Numbered from the stretch's first letter, positions 18,641-31,253 are shown. The stretch is DNA of 64,000 nt from Hydractinia symbiolongicarpus (GCF_029227915.1 NC_079885.1:9672001-9736000), one strand, 5' to 3'. Numbers and translations are program-made. Notes: generated from the sequence alone by a model not told the origin.

Positions 18641-20078
18641 CCGTCGTTGTCTTCGTCATATCGTTATATTCTACTTCATCATCGCTGTTTTCATTGTTAT
18701 TGTGCTGTACCTTACACTTTTTTGTTTCAGCACTGTAATTCTTAGAAAATCGACATTTTATGCCTTAAATAATTTTCAAAGTTATACTTGAATAAATATT
18801 TTAAGCAATGATCTTAGTTAAAACAGTTCGAAAATGTGAAGGCATTTAAATTATGGTTAAACGAACCAATGTATATCACAATAAAATAATCTACATTTCA
18901 GTTTATTTGAATTTCGCGCCCAAAAAAATTTCCAGTCTCTGTTGTTCGAGCTTCCGCATTATGTTTATAATATTTTTTACAATTTCGGAAATTAAACTTC
19001 GTTAGATGTTGTTGAGAATTGTTACAAAAAAGCGTGTAACTTTATTGTTGTCATTGTTTTAAATATTGCCCATTTTAGTTTAAATTTAAAAAAATTTTTT
19101 TGATAGACATTTTTTTTTTCTTGTTGATATGTTGTGTAAAATAAGTTGGAGACAAAAGCTATATTTGACTTTCCATTAGGCAAATTGATCAACAACTACC
19201 GCTACCGTTGAAGTGAATTTTCTGACAGTTTTTGCTACACAACACTGTTTTGACATATTTAAACGCTATAGGTTTGAGAAAAATACTTAAAAGAACGAGA
19301 AAACTTATTATCTAATTTTCAACCTGTTAACAAAAGTTGGAGTTATCGAAATAGCAGAACCTCCCATTCCTTCTCTTTCCTACAGTTGCAGCTGTATCAA
19401 TTGCCATTAGAGACTCTATTGCAAAACGTCTTATACTTTTTGTATACAAAACAGACGTTAATATTGAGTATACACATATCCTTCTCTTCTTGTATATTCA
19501 ACGGCTGCTACACAAAATTTACCTCGTCATATAGATTCCAGCCGCTATCGTATTTTTAAGACAATTAGAGAAATTAATATATAAATTGATTATAATCTAC
19601 TGAAATTACAAATATTTTTGTTCAAAACATATCCGATTTAATTAATGGGTTTAAGTACTAAGCTTGGCTTAAAAAAATATTTTTCAAACTTGTTTGTGTT
19701 ACTGAGCTGTTTATTGTTTGAAGGTAAGTACTGTCTTGAAACATCTGGTGCAGCGAGTGTTATGTTGGGTCCGTTTTGGGTAAGCATTTGTATCTTTCAT
19801 TATCATACAACAGTTTGTATTTTTTTTCGATACCTTTCGTGAGTGTAAATATTAAAAAACACTGAAGTTTTACCACCTTGCGTGTTGTACTTAACTTAAT
19901 TAACCTGTGTCTATTGGACAGTATAAAAAATAATCCGGGGAAATCTCCAAGAAACTCAAGATATCAGGGGGAAGGTGTATAATACTAATTTTCCAGTCAA
20001 TTATTTTGTCCATTTAAACTCTCGTTCATGCTGTTTCACGTCACTACCAGTCTTTGTTGACAAATGTTTTTTTTTTAG

Positions 20079-20301
20079 GCATAAATACGACACAAGGTAC
20101 TCCAAAGTTAACTTCGTTATACCAAAAACAACTCTAAAATTGAGCGGTTATTCCATTAAAACTAGAGGACCACAGTTGTGGAACAGACTTTTAGACCATA
20201 AGTTTAAGATGAATATTACTATAGGACGATTCAAAAGGGTTATAAAGAATCTCCTCCTTGATAATGACAATGACGTGACTCGATTTCTCTCGATGTCTTA
20301 G
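20079..20301 (+). mobile_element. LINE 3' tail fragment
   Basis: One open frame reads HKYDTRYSKVNFVIPK and then IKTRGPQLWNRLLDHK, ending at a TAG. This is the conserved C-terminal pattern (HxYxTR...RGPxLWN) of non-LTR retrotransposon reverse transcriptases, 5'-truncated. It differs in sequence from the tail at 13 kb, so it is a separate insertion. Confidence 0.75.
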
Positions 20302-21224
20302 TGTGATTCAACAATTTCTCAACTATTAAGGGGGGCTTGATGATAACACAATCTGCGTCTTCTACTTGCTCCAGCCAACATGTTTGTAACTTTTGTTAGC
20401 ATTTTACTTTTATTTTAACAGCGAAATATATCTTATCTTATCCAAAATATATATATATATCTTTCGGAAATTTCGTCTACTCCCTTTCTCTTGTTTCAAG
20501 ATTCATATTGGTATACACGTTTTTTTTTATAAGAACACTTACCTTGACAGAACCCTTTAAATGTTCTTACCTTTTTCAATTTGAAGACTTAAAATGTTCT
20601 TAAATTGTTCTTAATTTTCCTCTTATTTTAGAAGGAGGATGCCAGTACATGTTGCTATTGACAAAGCCTGAAATGTTCTTAACATATTTTACGTTTTGGA
20701 CCTCTGAATTACATGTCCTTATAAACTTAGTTCTTATAAAACAACACGTAAACAAAATAAAAAAGCACGATTTTTTCAGTCTTTTTTTTAATTTCCCGTT
20801 TTTTTAAAGACAGAAAATTTGATTAATAAAAAAAAACCGCATTTATAATTTTTAAGAATTTTATTAAAGCAGCTATGCTTTGATCACATTGTTTATTTTT
20901 CGCTTAATTCTTCTAATAAATCTTTATTAATCAGACCAATCCTATCAACGTAATCTATCCCTGTTCACACACACACTGATACATTCTAACAAAACTTGTC
21001 TGTAGATGTTCATAAAACAACGTTATCAAACATTTAAAACAGATGTTTGATGGAACGGCTAGTGGTGACGATTCAAATTTGCAGGGTCCTTGGCGTTCAT
21101 ATGTCATATTTTTCTTCACCATCAAACTTCCTATTGTTTTTGTGGTAAGGGGGATTCCCATCAACATACATACGCAATTAATGTGACATAAAAATTGTCA
21201 TTATCAAGAAGATGAAACGAGAAG

Positions 21225-21653
21225 ATGGAGTATAAAAGTTTTAAAATGATTTCTAAAGATACTCAAATTCTTCTTTCAGATTGTAAACAACTAAATAGAG
21301 TTATGTCAAGTGAACACGAAGAGACGAAAGATGAGAAGGTGTTGGTGGATTCAAGCGACAATTTCACTGATGTTGATTCCATCATTGTGAGCATTGGAGA
21401 GTATGGTAAAAGTCAGATTATTTTAACAGCCATGTTTTGTCTCATCATGATACCACCGGTCTATCAGACATTAAGTATGGCTTTTGTTGCTTATAATCCT
21501 TCCTGGAGATGTTCAGAGTTGGGGAAGGTGACTGGTCAATGTACTAAAGATGGTACCTTTAGTAGTGGTGAGGATGGCTATCAGGCTCGATGCGAAATGA
21601 ACAGATCTGCATGGGAGTTTACGAAGTCAAAAAAATTTTCTATCGTAACTGAG
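21225..21653 (+). CDS. SLC22 gene A exon 1
   Basis: It encodes residues 1-143: the N-terminus, helix 1 (LTAMFCLIMIPPVYQ) and the cysteine-bearing extracellular loop. It ends in phase 0 at ACT GAG before GTAATT. An ATG at 21212 is out of frame. 21225 is the first in-frame start. Confidence 0.9.
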
Positions 21654-24600
21654 GTAATTTCTTATGCGTTTTGAAATGAAGTATCCCACCTTTTGAAAAT
21701 ATTTTGAACGGTTGCTAAGGAAATCCTGTCCATGGATATGTTTTAATGAAGTTAGGTAAGCTAGATTTTCTACGCTTTTACCGTGGGGTTCGATTATGGT
21801 GCGTTAGCATAAAGCAAAAATCTCAGCCTTGTACTATTCCTTAAAGAATACGCAGCTGTTTGTCTTCTTTGGCTAAAAAATAATTACCTAAGTTGAAACT
21901 GGTGGCTAAGGAAAAGATCTAGACATTTCATGTTTGTTACTATTGGGTAGCCAAATTCATCCTTTTTCTAAAACCTGAAAGCATGGAAATATGGAAATCA
22001 TTCTTGAGACTCTTTAACATAAAATTGTTTTTAATCTCAAAGAGTTCTGGGGACGAGAATTCATGGCAATATTCCGAAAAGTTTGATAAAAGAGACTTTA
22101 TTGTCTATAACATACAAACTGTCTTTTTTTTCATTAGGATACTTTAAACGTTCTTAGTCGTCTCAATCCGATCTCTTTTATCGCAAAATCAACATCAGAT
22201 CTCAATGTCAATTTTTTACTTTTATTTGGTGAACATATACTTTGTAAATTATATATTATTTACTCAATTTTTCTTTCTTCTTCTTCTAGTTTGATCTGGT
22301 TTGTGAAAAAAAGGAATTGGCGGTTGCGGCAAATTCAGCAATGTATCTTGGTTGGGCGGTTGGCGCAATTGTGCTTGGATGGGTGTCAGATAGGTATTTA
22401 TTTTCGGAATAATACTTCAAAAATCATCTTCCTAGATCTTGTGTTCCCTCTGGCTGTTAAACATTAGAGATCAACCTCGATCCCAAGACCTGTAGCTTTT
22501 TTTGATCTAACAATGAAACTCGTACGCGTTTCATCCTGACATAAATTACATTTCCAATGTGTGGTTCGCCTAAATGAGAAGAAGTTTTTCAATAAAAACA
22601 AGACGTATGATATACGCAAACAACCTCGCGAATAAAGTTTACAAAAAGCTGTCTATCAAATTGGGATTTTTGTTACGAAGTTAGACACGACATATTTTAC
22701 TATTCAGATACGCAATAATATTTGTTACACACTTATTTAACAAAATTGATTTGTGAGACCTTCCTGAACGGAATATTCCTCGAACTTTTAATTTTCGATG
22801 GGTCCGTCTTGGGTGAACCGACTGACAGGAAGAAGAAAGACCACAAACCCACAAACCCCAAAATTTGCGAAATTCATTAATTCAGTTAATTCTGCCTACA
22901 TTCACTTTTAAAAAGTTTGGTGGAAACAACTTTATTTACTAGTTAGTTAAACAAGTGTTTTGAACACTTGTCTTCTCTTTTTAAAAAAGAAAAAAGAAAA
23001 AAAAAGTAAAAATAGTTACCAAGATGAGATTCGAACACACGACGACTCCCGTGTCGGTGCTCAGAGAGGCAAAAATTTCCATTCTTGTAGGACACATTTG
23101 CGTTTTAATACAAGCTCACGAGCTTGTAAAAATAGCAAAAGGAGGTTGCAATGAGCAAACCCCGCCCTTCACAGACTGATGACATGAAAATAGAAGTTTC
23201 TGATTTGAATGCAACAGAATTAAGCCTTTACTTACTATTCCTATGATATTTTTTTTTTTTCAGATACGGACGAAAGATTGTTCTCTTCCCATCATATTTC
23301 GTGGTTATCCTTGCTTCATTTGCAGCTGGATATTCTCCAAACTTCGGACTCTTTTTCTTTTTACGTGGCATGATTGGATTCTTTCTTGGTGGAGTAATTT
23401 TAACTTTGTTTATCGTGTGCGCGGAGCTAGTAGGACCCAAGCAGCGTGCGTTGGCCTCTACGTTGGTCTGGTTTGCGTTCACCACTTCACTTTGTATGTT
23501 GGGCTTGCAAGCTTATCTTCTTCCAGATTGGAGATTGCTGTTGAAAGTAACGTCCATGCCATATGTTATTTTAATACTGCTGTGGAAGTGAGTTTTTTTA
23601 CATCATGTTATTTACATAGCGGAAAACCCGGCGGAATATTTCTTGCATCCTTAGCAAGAATCCTAATTTATTCAGCGGATGCACCATATCAGTAGATAAA
23701 CATTTCGTGCCTCCTTTTGCACGACCCTGTCCACGTGCACACGCAAACAAAATTCGGATATTACTATAGACATAAAATATTCTGTACTATAACGTCTGAA
23801 CTTAGCAATTTAGATAAGGTTTATATATGCCGGCAGACGGCGTTTTAGGTGTATATTTGCGACATCACTTTTAGGAGCTGTAAAATTTAACGTAAAAACT
23901 CTTTTCATAGGTTTATACCTGAGTCTGTCCGTTGGCTTCACGTGAAAGGAAGGAATGATGAAGCCGAAAAAATTCTCCGAAAAGTCGCCAAAGTAAATAA
24001 AAATGCGTATCCCGCTTCTAAATTATGTGAAATATCACAAGAAAAGAGCTCAGGAAGTTTTCGCAACTTGTTTTCAACTAAGAAGATTACTATGCTCACA
24101 CTCAGTATGTGTTTTATTTGGTAAGTTTGACCACAGCTTTATTTTGTCTGTTTAGACACAATTATGTTTTATTTGGTCAGTTTGACCACTATTATTTAAT
24201 AAGTTTAACCGCTTTTGTGTTTTCATCTCATCCGACCAAGGAGAACACTACAGAGAAAACAGGAATACTTGTTTTTTATTTCCAAACACGTCACTAAACT
24301 CCATCGTATGAAAATTAGAAACAGACATAAATTACTATGCAGTAATCTGGTATGAATGCAACGCTCTGGTTAATCTTCAGTTTATAGTTTACTATCAGAC
24401 GTGGCTTTACTTTGCTTACAATAAGCTGTTGTTCTTAACCACATAGTTCAACTTTCTTAGCAACAACGACTGCACTGTGCCTAGGATTAGTCTAGATTTT
24501 ACTAGACATCCTAACCACCGATCCTAACAAACACTTTCGCTCACAAAATTAACTATATTAAAATACTTAACTTTCCGTCTGTGAGCCAAACATGGTAGCT

Positions 24601-27600
24601 GTGTGTAGCGACGGGGGAATTTCCGCGGTTTTTTCCGACGGGGGAATTTTCGCGGGTTTTTCAGAAGAATGTATTCCCCTTGGTTTTTCCGACGAATGAA
24701 TTTCTGTGGATTTTTCCAACGGCCTTATGACTAGTTTTTATATTTGTTGGTCGTCTTTCCGTCATAATAACAAGGCCAAAGAACCCTAAGTCTAATTGTT
24801 TCATTTTTAACAATTATTCCTTATTTCAAAATGTTTTTTTCCTATACCTCTCTAGGCGAGTCAAAACAAAGGGTAAACGTTGATTTTGAGTCTTCTGAAA
24901 CTGTTATACCGGCTAGTTGGAAAATATAGTCTAGATACTGTTAATGCCCTAATAAACACCCTGGGCGTTAATTTAATTTTTGAGATTTTTAGGGAAGCGT
25001 TTATTAAGAACGGGCGCTATATTAAGACAGGGCGTTTATTAAAAAACTAAGAAATTTGACTATTTATTTTTGACCTACATTTTCTTCATAAACCCAACGC
25101 AAAATAAATTGCTTACGGGGCGCCCGTTTTTAACTGAAGAATGGGGCGTTTATTAAAGACGTTTGCTCATTAGCGACCGGACAATCAACAGGGCGTTTAT
25201 TAGAGCATTTAGGTCATTTCCCCTTTGTATTTTCACTAGGTTTGTCAACGGGATGGTGTACTACGGAATTTCCTTAGCTTCTGACGATCTTGGTGGCAAC
25301 ATGTATCGTGATTTCGTATTAACAAGCTTGGTTGAAATACCAGGAAATATACTTGTGATTGTGCTGTCGAATAGGTAAAGAAAAGATTTTCTAATTGTTT
25401 AGAAATATTTGATGTTAATTCTATATCTGGCATCTGGCATGAAACCAATACAACACGCCATTTTTAAAGTTTTTTATGTTTCCTAAGAAAAGAAAAACAA
25501 AAACAACAGAAGTCATAATGGTAGGTCATTAGAATCTCACTAGATTAGTACTTTTTTATCTCATTGGAGAATAATTTTTTAGAGAAATTTATCGATTTTA
25601 GGTACGGTCGAAAAAAAGCAACTACAGGATCCATGTTTATTACTGCTTTCTCTTTACTTGTGGTAGCCATCATTCCAGGAAGAACAGAAAACCATGGTAG
25701 TTTACTATAATTTTTTTGTTGCATACCATTTTCAGTTTTTGGAACCCTTTATTGTACACTTTTTTAATGCATTATACGGCGATATTACAACTTTTCAGTT
25801 GGCGTAGGGCTTTGCACCGATGATAGCCACCAGGGTACAACTTTTGTAACACTCTCTGTTTCTATTTTTCAGCATATAACTGGTCACGTGTAAGCTTTGG
25901 CATGCTGGGAAAATTATTCATTACCACAGCATTTGATTCTGTCTACATTTTAGCTGCTGAACTATATCCAACGGTAGTAAGGTATGAACTGATGTGTAAA
26001 TAACAATTAAAACGTAAAAAGACGAAGTGTTGCCATGACAACATAAAATGTACTTCAGTATGCATGCCCTAAGTGATACGTAAAGTTTGAATTTTTAATA
26101 GGCTTAAATGATCATAATAAATTCCTGCGGAAACCCAGTTTATATTAGAGGGGACACACCCCTCTTTTACGGTTTGATATAGGATTTCAAAATTTTCCTT
26201 CTTTTGTTGAGTCTTTTTGTTGAGTCTTGAAAAATTCTTACCAAATGCGTAACTCTCTCATCGTGAGGCATCAATCTAATTAATCCCCTCAAGTAACGAC
26301 CCTCTATAGCGAACATTTTTCTTTGTTTAAACTTTTGCTACTATCATTATTTTTAGGTCTCAAGCGATGGCCCTTCTCTCAGTTGTTAGCAGAGTAGGTG
26401 CTGCTTCTGCGCCATGGGTGGCACAAGGCTTACGGGTGCTTCATTTTACAGTTCCGTTTTATTTTATGGGAGTGTTAACCTTAGTGGCGGCGTTAATGTG
26501 TTTGACATTAACAGAAACAAAAGGAAAACCGACCGCAGAGACGTTTTGTAGCGACACAAACAACTGTAAGTTTTAAGTTCTATCACGTGGCTGAGTGATT
26601 GCGTAGTTTGCTTCGCTATCACAAGTGTAATATCCTACTAATATTGGAAATAGGGAATATCTCAAGATGAAAAAACTCAGAATTTAACGTTTGTAGTCCA
26701 GTTTTTCATTTAGCGCCATTCACATATCTTGTTTTTTCTAAAGACCGCCAACTTCATCATAGAGGCGCTATTGCCTTCATAATGCTACACGTTATAAGCC
26801 GTTTAATCGACAATTGGGTATGCAATGCCGATATGCCAAAATGCGCACATTATTGTTTTTAATTCATATATCAGAACGCAATATCTTGTTTTCTCTGGTT
26901 GAGAAATAATTTTTTACGAGTATGTTTGAGGAAAATTTCTTCGATATATTTTTTGTCTGATAAAGTGCTCCAAGTTAAATAGATATATTCTGTTACTTTT
27001 TTTTATAACATTGTTCACCAATTATAAGAAATAAACTTCTGCTTTTCGGCGGGAAAAATACTTAATATTGCTAGAAAAATGCTTGAAATAAACAAATTTT
27101 TCAAATTCATCATATTTATGCAAATAAATAGTTCTGTTAATCCATGAAATTGAAAGCTTACTTAACAGACCACGTAACTATGCAGGAATTTTTTTATAGG
27201 AACATCTAAATAAATAAATATTTGTTTCTTAATGCTTTCTATATGCCGCCCCAGGCCGATTTGAATTAAATAAATTTTAATTAAATGGTACATGATAATT
27301 TCTTATAAAACAAGAGATTTTCATTCCTTCATTAATATAATTTATTAATAGATCAGCTTTTCTTCTGCAGTTCATTTAGCTCATCTTTTTAAAGTTTTTT
27401 AAATGGCAACATGGCATCCTCTAAAAACAGTAGCTAAACGCCCCCTTTCAATTAATACGCCCCTTTCTCATCGATACGCCCTGTTTTCATTAATACGCCC
27501 ATACTTAAATAAAGCTTGATCGATTGCTTACAATAATTTTCGCTTAGAAAATAAAAAATCTTTCCAGTAAATATAAAAACAAACTATGATATTGGTAAAA

Positions 27601-27904
27601 AAAGTCACCTGGATATTTTGCAACAGCCAGAAGTTTTGGGTACGACATTCCTCAGGATAAAAGTAGAACTCGAGCTGAAGTACATATAAAATAATTTTTC
27701 TTGCTTTATTTTTAGCTGTGACTCTGGAAGTTAAAACGGAAAGCGAAAGGTCTGACTGTAATTTCTTTTGTTTCTTCTTGTTTTAAGACTGTTGCTTCTG
27801 AATTAAATTGCCTACGCATAAAAATTTCAAAAAAATACAACAGCGATTTAACTTATTTTGTTTTGTTTTTTAGCTCCCTTGATAAAGAAAACCTTGTCAA
27901 CTAA
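21225..27904 (+). CDS. SLC22-family organic ion transporter, gene A
   Basis: Ten exons join in phase into 1680 nt, 559 aa, a normal SLC22 length. SLC22 members are plasma-membrane major-facilitator carriers for organic cations, anions or zwitterions. Visible marks are: an N-terminal cytosolic stretch, then helix 1 near residue 65; a large extracellular loop with WRC, GQC and RCEMNRSAWEF (spaced cysteines and an NRS glycosylation site); the FDLVCEKK motif; the motif-A block GWVSDRYGRK at 173-182; AELVGPKQRA; FIPESVRWL; a second-half NRYGRKK block; and TETKGKP near the C-terminus. The last two tiny exons (34 and 31 nt) were placed by analogy with gene C and by frame. The substrate cannot be inferred, and SLC22 subfamily placement (OCT, OAT or OCTN) is open. 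It points away from SLC66A2 and is convergent with gene B. Confidence 0.92.
22290..22393 (+). CDS. SLC22 gene A exon 2
   Basis: It has 104 nt, following TTCTTCTTCTAG. It begins FDLVCEKK and ends inside the Arg codon of GWVSDR, in phase 2. Genes B and C have an exon of the same length here. Confidence 0.9.
22596..23120. repeat. dispersed tRNA-related repeat in gene A intron 2
   Basis: Two blocks, 22596-22720 and 22990-23120, match in opposite orientation the continuous element at 38790-39105. Shared words include GACGTATGATATACGCAAAC and GTGCTCAGAGAGGCAAAAAT. The minus strand contains GTGTTCGAATCTC, a good tRNA B-box, so the element is probably SINE-like with an RNA polymerase III promoter origin. 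Confidence 0.6.
23264..23587 (+). CDS. SLC22 gene A exon 3
   Basis: It has 324 nt and encodes YGRKIVLFPS through CAELVGPKQRALAS to ILLWK, helices 3-6. The donor is AA|GTGAGT in phase 2. Confidence 0.9.
23911..24120 (+). CDS. SLC22 gene A exon 4
   Basis: It has 210 nt and encodes FIPESVRWLHVKGRNDEAEK and the large cytosolic loop, up to MCFIW. The donor is TG|GTAAGT. Confidence 0.9.
24608..24722. repeat. short tandem repeat, GACGGGGGAATTT type
   Basis: Four imperfect units of about 30 bases, each combining a GACGGGGGAATT-like half with a GGTTTTTCC half, lie in gene A intron 4. Confidence 0.7.
24941..25210. mobile_element. CGCCC-type inverted-repeat element in gene A intron 4
   Basis: Left end TTAATGCCCTAATAAACACC and right end GGGCGTTTATTAGAGCATTT are inverted copies. 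Further GGGCGTTTATTA words lie between. It has no coding capacity. Confidence 0.65.
25240..25374 (+). CDS. SLC22 gene A exon 5
   Basis: It has 135 nt and reads FVNGMVYYGISL to VIVLSNR. Its acceptor lies only about 29 bases beyond the end of a CGCCC-type repeat element. Confidence 0.9.
25602..25696 (+). CDS. SLC22 gene A exon 6
   Basis: It has 95 nt and carries the second-half YGRKKATTGS block. It ends in phase 1 after AAC CAT G. Confidence 0.88.
25873..25981 (+). CDS. SLC22 gene A exon 7
   Basis: It has 109 nt and reads AYNWSRVSFGMLGK to AAELYPTVVR. The ELYPT-VR motif is a hallmark of SLC22 helix 11. Confidence 0.9.
26357..26565 (+). CDS. SLC22 gene A exon 8
   Basis: It has 209 nt and encodes RSQAMALLSVVSRVG to TETKGKPTAETF. 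A strong donor CT|GTAAGT lies nine bases before an in-frame TAA. Gene C uses a donor at the same exon length, so splicing is favoured over read-through. Confidence 0.85.
27434..27510. repeat. CGCCCC-type tandem words
   Basis: Four units of about 20 bases (ACGCCCCTTTC...ATTAAT) occur in gene A intron 8. They resemble the inside of the larger elements at 25.0 and 46.5 kb. Confidence 0.6.
27716..27749 (+). CDS. SLC22 gene A exon 9 (micro-exon)
   Basis: It has 34 nt after TTTATTTTTAG and reads SVTLEVKTESE. The donor GTCTGA is weak. The exon was placed because its phases (1 in, 2 out) match exon 9 of gene C. Confidence 0.6.
27874..27904 (+). CDS. SLC22 gene A exon 10, C-terminus
   Basis: It has 31 nt after TTTTTTAG, reading SSLDKENLVN or RSLDKENLVN-type residues to TAA. 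The poly(A) signal follows 72 bases later. Confidence 0.6.
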
Positions 27905-27975
27905 AGTATCGTTCCAGTTAAAATATAATATTTTTAACAGAGACCGAATATCTTATCATTGTATATAGAACGTTT

Positions 27976-27981
27976 AATAAA
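27976..27981 (+). terminator. poly(A) signal of SLC22 gene A
   Basis: AATAAA lies 72 bases after the proposed stop codon. Confidence 0.6.
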
Positions 27982-29030
27982 TATTAAGAAAATGACAATT
28001 CAATAAAAAAAGAGCTAACAGAGGGATGACAAGGACCCCCCGTAGCCCCCCTTCCTCCCACCCCTAAAAGACACCGTTTTACGTAACAGCTGTTGTTTTC
28101 GTTATGAACAGAAAAGTACTTCTTCCCATTTAAAAGGGTTTTAAATCGATGATTGTACGCTAGGGATACGCTAGGGGTAAGCCTAAACTGTGAATTGACA
28201 TTCAGCTTACGGTTTTCCATTTGTGAGTCAACCCTTATTCAAAAATTATCTGTTCGGACCTTTCCATGGTGTTTGACATTCTAAATTTTCTTTCTACTCC
28301 AACTATGCGAGACAAATTTTGAATTTTGTGCCTCTTTACCCTTTAAATCTGAGTCACTTCCCCGCTGATAAAATTCAAACTGTATAGTATAAGTAGATGG
28401 TGTAATGAAAGAGTGGTTTAAAACTATGTCATATAGATGATATTAGTTAGTGTTTTGTCTTTTATATTTTGGTGTTATAGGATTTGTAGATAGAATAAAC
28501 TTCTAACTTTGATTAGACTGGGAAGAGTCAAAGTTTTTGTGATGTATATATTTTGTGATTTTTTTGTGATGTATATTATTTTTTTCTTTTTTTTTCTAAT
28601 CAACGAAACCAAAATATTGGGAGATTGTCTTGTTGTTATTCGAAACGAGAGGGTTGTTTTCCTTATCAGTGTCGAACACACGCGTTTTTGTTCAAAGGAC
28701 GGTATGAAGAAAGATTTGCATACTTCACGCAACAAAAGTATTTTCAACGAATAACTGAAGCCCAGCTCTTCCTCTGTTAAGCTTTGCTTCAACGTCACAT
28801 AACACGACACCCAATGCTGGAGGAAAACACAAAATACTGAATATGAGATGCAAAAAAAAGCATTTTTTCGGTAATAAAGGTAGAGGACTTAAGGAACACA
28901 GTCAAACAGGACAAGTATGCTCTGAAGCTTAGAAGTTTAATGAGACGAAGATGTTGTTAAAGAACAGCTGAGCCCTATGAAGTGTCAAAAATGTTATTGA
29001 AGATATTATTTCGGCCCGCCTGTTCAGCAT

Positions 29031-29255
29031 TCATATTACTGTGGAAAGTTTATCATTTCTTACGAGCTAATAATTACGAGCTGCAATTATTAGCTCGTTT
29101 CTGATTATTTAATTTTTATGAATTTCGATCCTCTGCAATTATATAAATACATGCTCAACATCATTTTACTTTGCCCGATGATGGGAGAAGGATCTCCCGA
29201 AACGTCGCCTACTAAACTATCATGTTCAAGAAATGATAAACTTTCCACAGTAATG
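29031..29255. mobile_element. MITE with about 28-bp terminal inverted repeats
   Basis: ATTACTGTGGAAAGTTTATC near 29034, continuing ATTTCTT, is mirrored by AAGAAATGATAAACTTTCCA at about 29228, continuing CAGTAAT. An inner palindrome built on GAGCTAATAATT lies beside the left end. The element is about 225 bp long and non-coding. Confidence 0.7.
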
Positions 29256-29553
29256 TCAAAAATGTGTTTATCACTTTCGCAGGTGTTACTGATAAGATTC
29301 TAAACATACCAAGAGCTTGTTTTATGGTTGCCTTATTAATTCTGAAGCTTAAAAGCCACCTGTGTGTTGATGAAAGGGACAAACAATAAAAAACTGAAAT
29401 AACAAAGGTTAATTTGATGTTTCTTTGGACTTTGAGCATATCAACAAACTTTTCAATCAAGGTATTTTCTTCTGTTGCTAAATTGAAGTTTAACAATTCT
29501 TGAGTTGTTTAACTTTTTTCTTCACAAACAAGTGCAAGAAGATTATGTGTAGG

Positions 29554-30143
29554 TTAACCTAAAACCGAAAGTGAACTTCAATCTTTTAGTAAGTCGGTTC
29601 AAGGCGCATGCATTAAAGCACTCCATATTGCGCAATATTTATGAGCGCTTTTGCACACGCTGATTGTTTTGAAAGAAAAAATTATTCGGACTTTTTTAAG
29701 AAAGCTATAGGCGCAGTGTTACTAACATAATTTCATGATTCCGACCAATTATTTTGAAGAGTTGCCATTTTGAGTTCATGTGCGCATTTTTTCCCAGTGG
29801 ATATGGTACCGCTTGAACGGGCGTCCGTGTAGCGATAATTACGTTAACTTAAAAGCAAAAGTGCACTTCAATCTTTTAGCAGGTCGATTCAAGGCGGACG
29901 CATCAAAATGCTCATAAAAATTGCGCAATATGTATTAGCGCTTTTGCACACGCAGATCGCTTCGAAAGTCAAAAGTATTCTGACTTTTTAAAGAACGCTA
30001 TAAGCGCAGTGTATGCTAACGTAATTTCATGATTCCGCCCAATGATTTAGCTTGAAAAGCCGCTATTTTGAGCTCATGCATGCATATTTCTTTCTATTAG
30101 ATATGGTAACGCTTGAACGGGCGTTCGTGTAGCGATAATTACG
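29554..30143. repeat. direct duplication of an approximately 295-bp unit
   Basis: 29554-29843 and 29844-30143 align end to end. Shared words include CTTCAATCTTTTAG, GCGCTTTTGCACACGC and GTGTAGCGATAATTACG. Substitutions and small indels are common, so it is much older than the duplication at 48-57 kb. Confidence 0.8.
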
Positions 30144-31243
30144 CAATTGAAGTGAACGTTCACCCTAAACATACTGAAAGATCTAACATATTCATCGTTC
30201 AAGACTAAAGACTTTTAGTATCATAATAACTTGTTTCTGTCTCCGTTCATACATCTTATGGAAAGACAAAGGTTGTAAATCGAAGAAAATCAAGCAAGGA
30301 GGTACCACCATCTTAACGTGCTGCTGTTTCCCAAACTTAGCAAAACAGATACCCAATTATTTTAAAATAGCTAACTAACTACGTTTTCTAAGTCCAACTA
30401 AATAATAGCTCGCCAAGCAACTGTCAATCATTCAAATAGTTCATGGTTATCAATTACACCGACTTACAGTCTCAAAGGAATATAAATTAAGCCATGATGA
30501 AGGGAAGTAGATTGTTTTAGGAGATCCTAGAACCGGTTGTGCAGTACCTGAATTTTCGTTAAATATCGCTTGACAATTCCTAACTACTTTGCCTAAATAG
30601 TTTGTACGATTAAAGAAACGAATTTATAAATCACTTTTACATATCCTCTTTATATGCGTAACACAAAAAGATATTTTGTCCGACCATTTCAATGCTAGAA
30701 ATGTTTTGGCTGAAAATTTCGCCATCTTGTATTTTTCGTAAAGTCGAGACGCTAATCAGGCTACCTGTTAATTTCGGTTCTTTACGATTTTCAATAAAAT
30801 TTTAAAGGACGCAATTTATTTTTATCTTTCACTATGAAAATAAATATAAGTTATACAAAATTCTATATGAACAGGGAATTTAATTTTTATCGTAAATTCC
30901 ACAAATCATATTTGTTTCGAACTATTCTCGCCAAAAGAATGCAGTTGACACGGACAAGGTCAAACAGAAGCGTCTGCCATATTTGGATCTTTCGGAGGTG
31001 GTGTCTCTAAAAAAAGGTTTGACTATAGTTGTTTTCATACAAATAATAAATTTTTATAATAGTACTTTTCATTATAGCATTTTATTTATGTTCCCTCAGT
31101 GTTTTGTTTTTATATTCTTTTTATTTTTTGTGGAGATGACTATGATGTTCTCAGTGAAGATATGATGACTAATGAAATCGAAAGTTTCTAGTTACAGAAT
31201 AAGTTGAGTCAAAACCGATGTCTGTTGGTAATGATTGAATTTC

Positions 31244-31253
31244 TTTATTTATT
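31244..31253 (-). terminator. poly(A) signal of SLC22 gene B
   Basis: Plus-strand TTTATTTATT gives two overlapping AATAAA hexamers on the minus strand, about 230 bases past the stop codon. Confidence 0.45.

Larger units (their letters stand above)
13024..20078. other. interval without recognised host gene
   Basis: It holds one unassigned open frame (14.1-14.6 kb), a (TA)n run, poly(A) patches near 16010, a 39-bp minisatellite at 18.3-18.6 kb, and single CCTCG..CCCAGG-type repeat ends near 13335, 15590 and 16837. TTCGCG-like and TACGCG-like words recur between 13.3 and 14.1 kb. No protein family was recognised in the other open frames. Confidence 0.5.
27982..31243. other. convergent intergenic interval
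   Basis: It lies between the 3' ends of SLC22 genes A and B. It contains an inverted-repeat element at 29.0-29.3 kb and a two-copy direct duplication at 29.55-30.14 kb. I see no gene. Confidence 0.55.

Noticed and set aside
18269-18791. Overlapping plus and minus open frames of 95-154 codons
   Set aside because: They are produced by the 39-bp tandem repeat, whose length keeps frames open.
22960-23154. Frame reading NEIRTHDDSRVGAQRGKNF
   Set aside because: It is the known kind of spurious peptide produced by translating a tRNA-like B-box region; it belongs to the repeat shared with 38.8 kb.
27434-27510. Possible CRISPR-like array of short repeats
   Set aside because: Units are degenerate tandem words with no unique equal-length spacers, in an animal intron; they match the CGCCC repeat elements.
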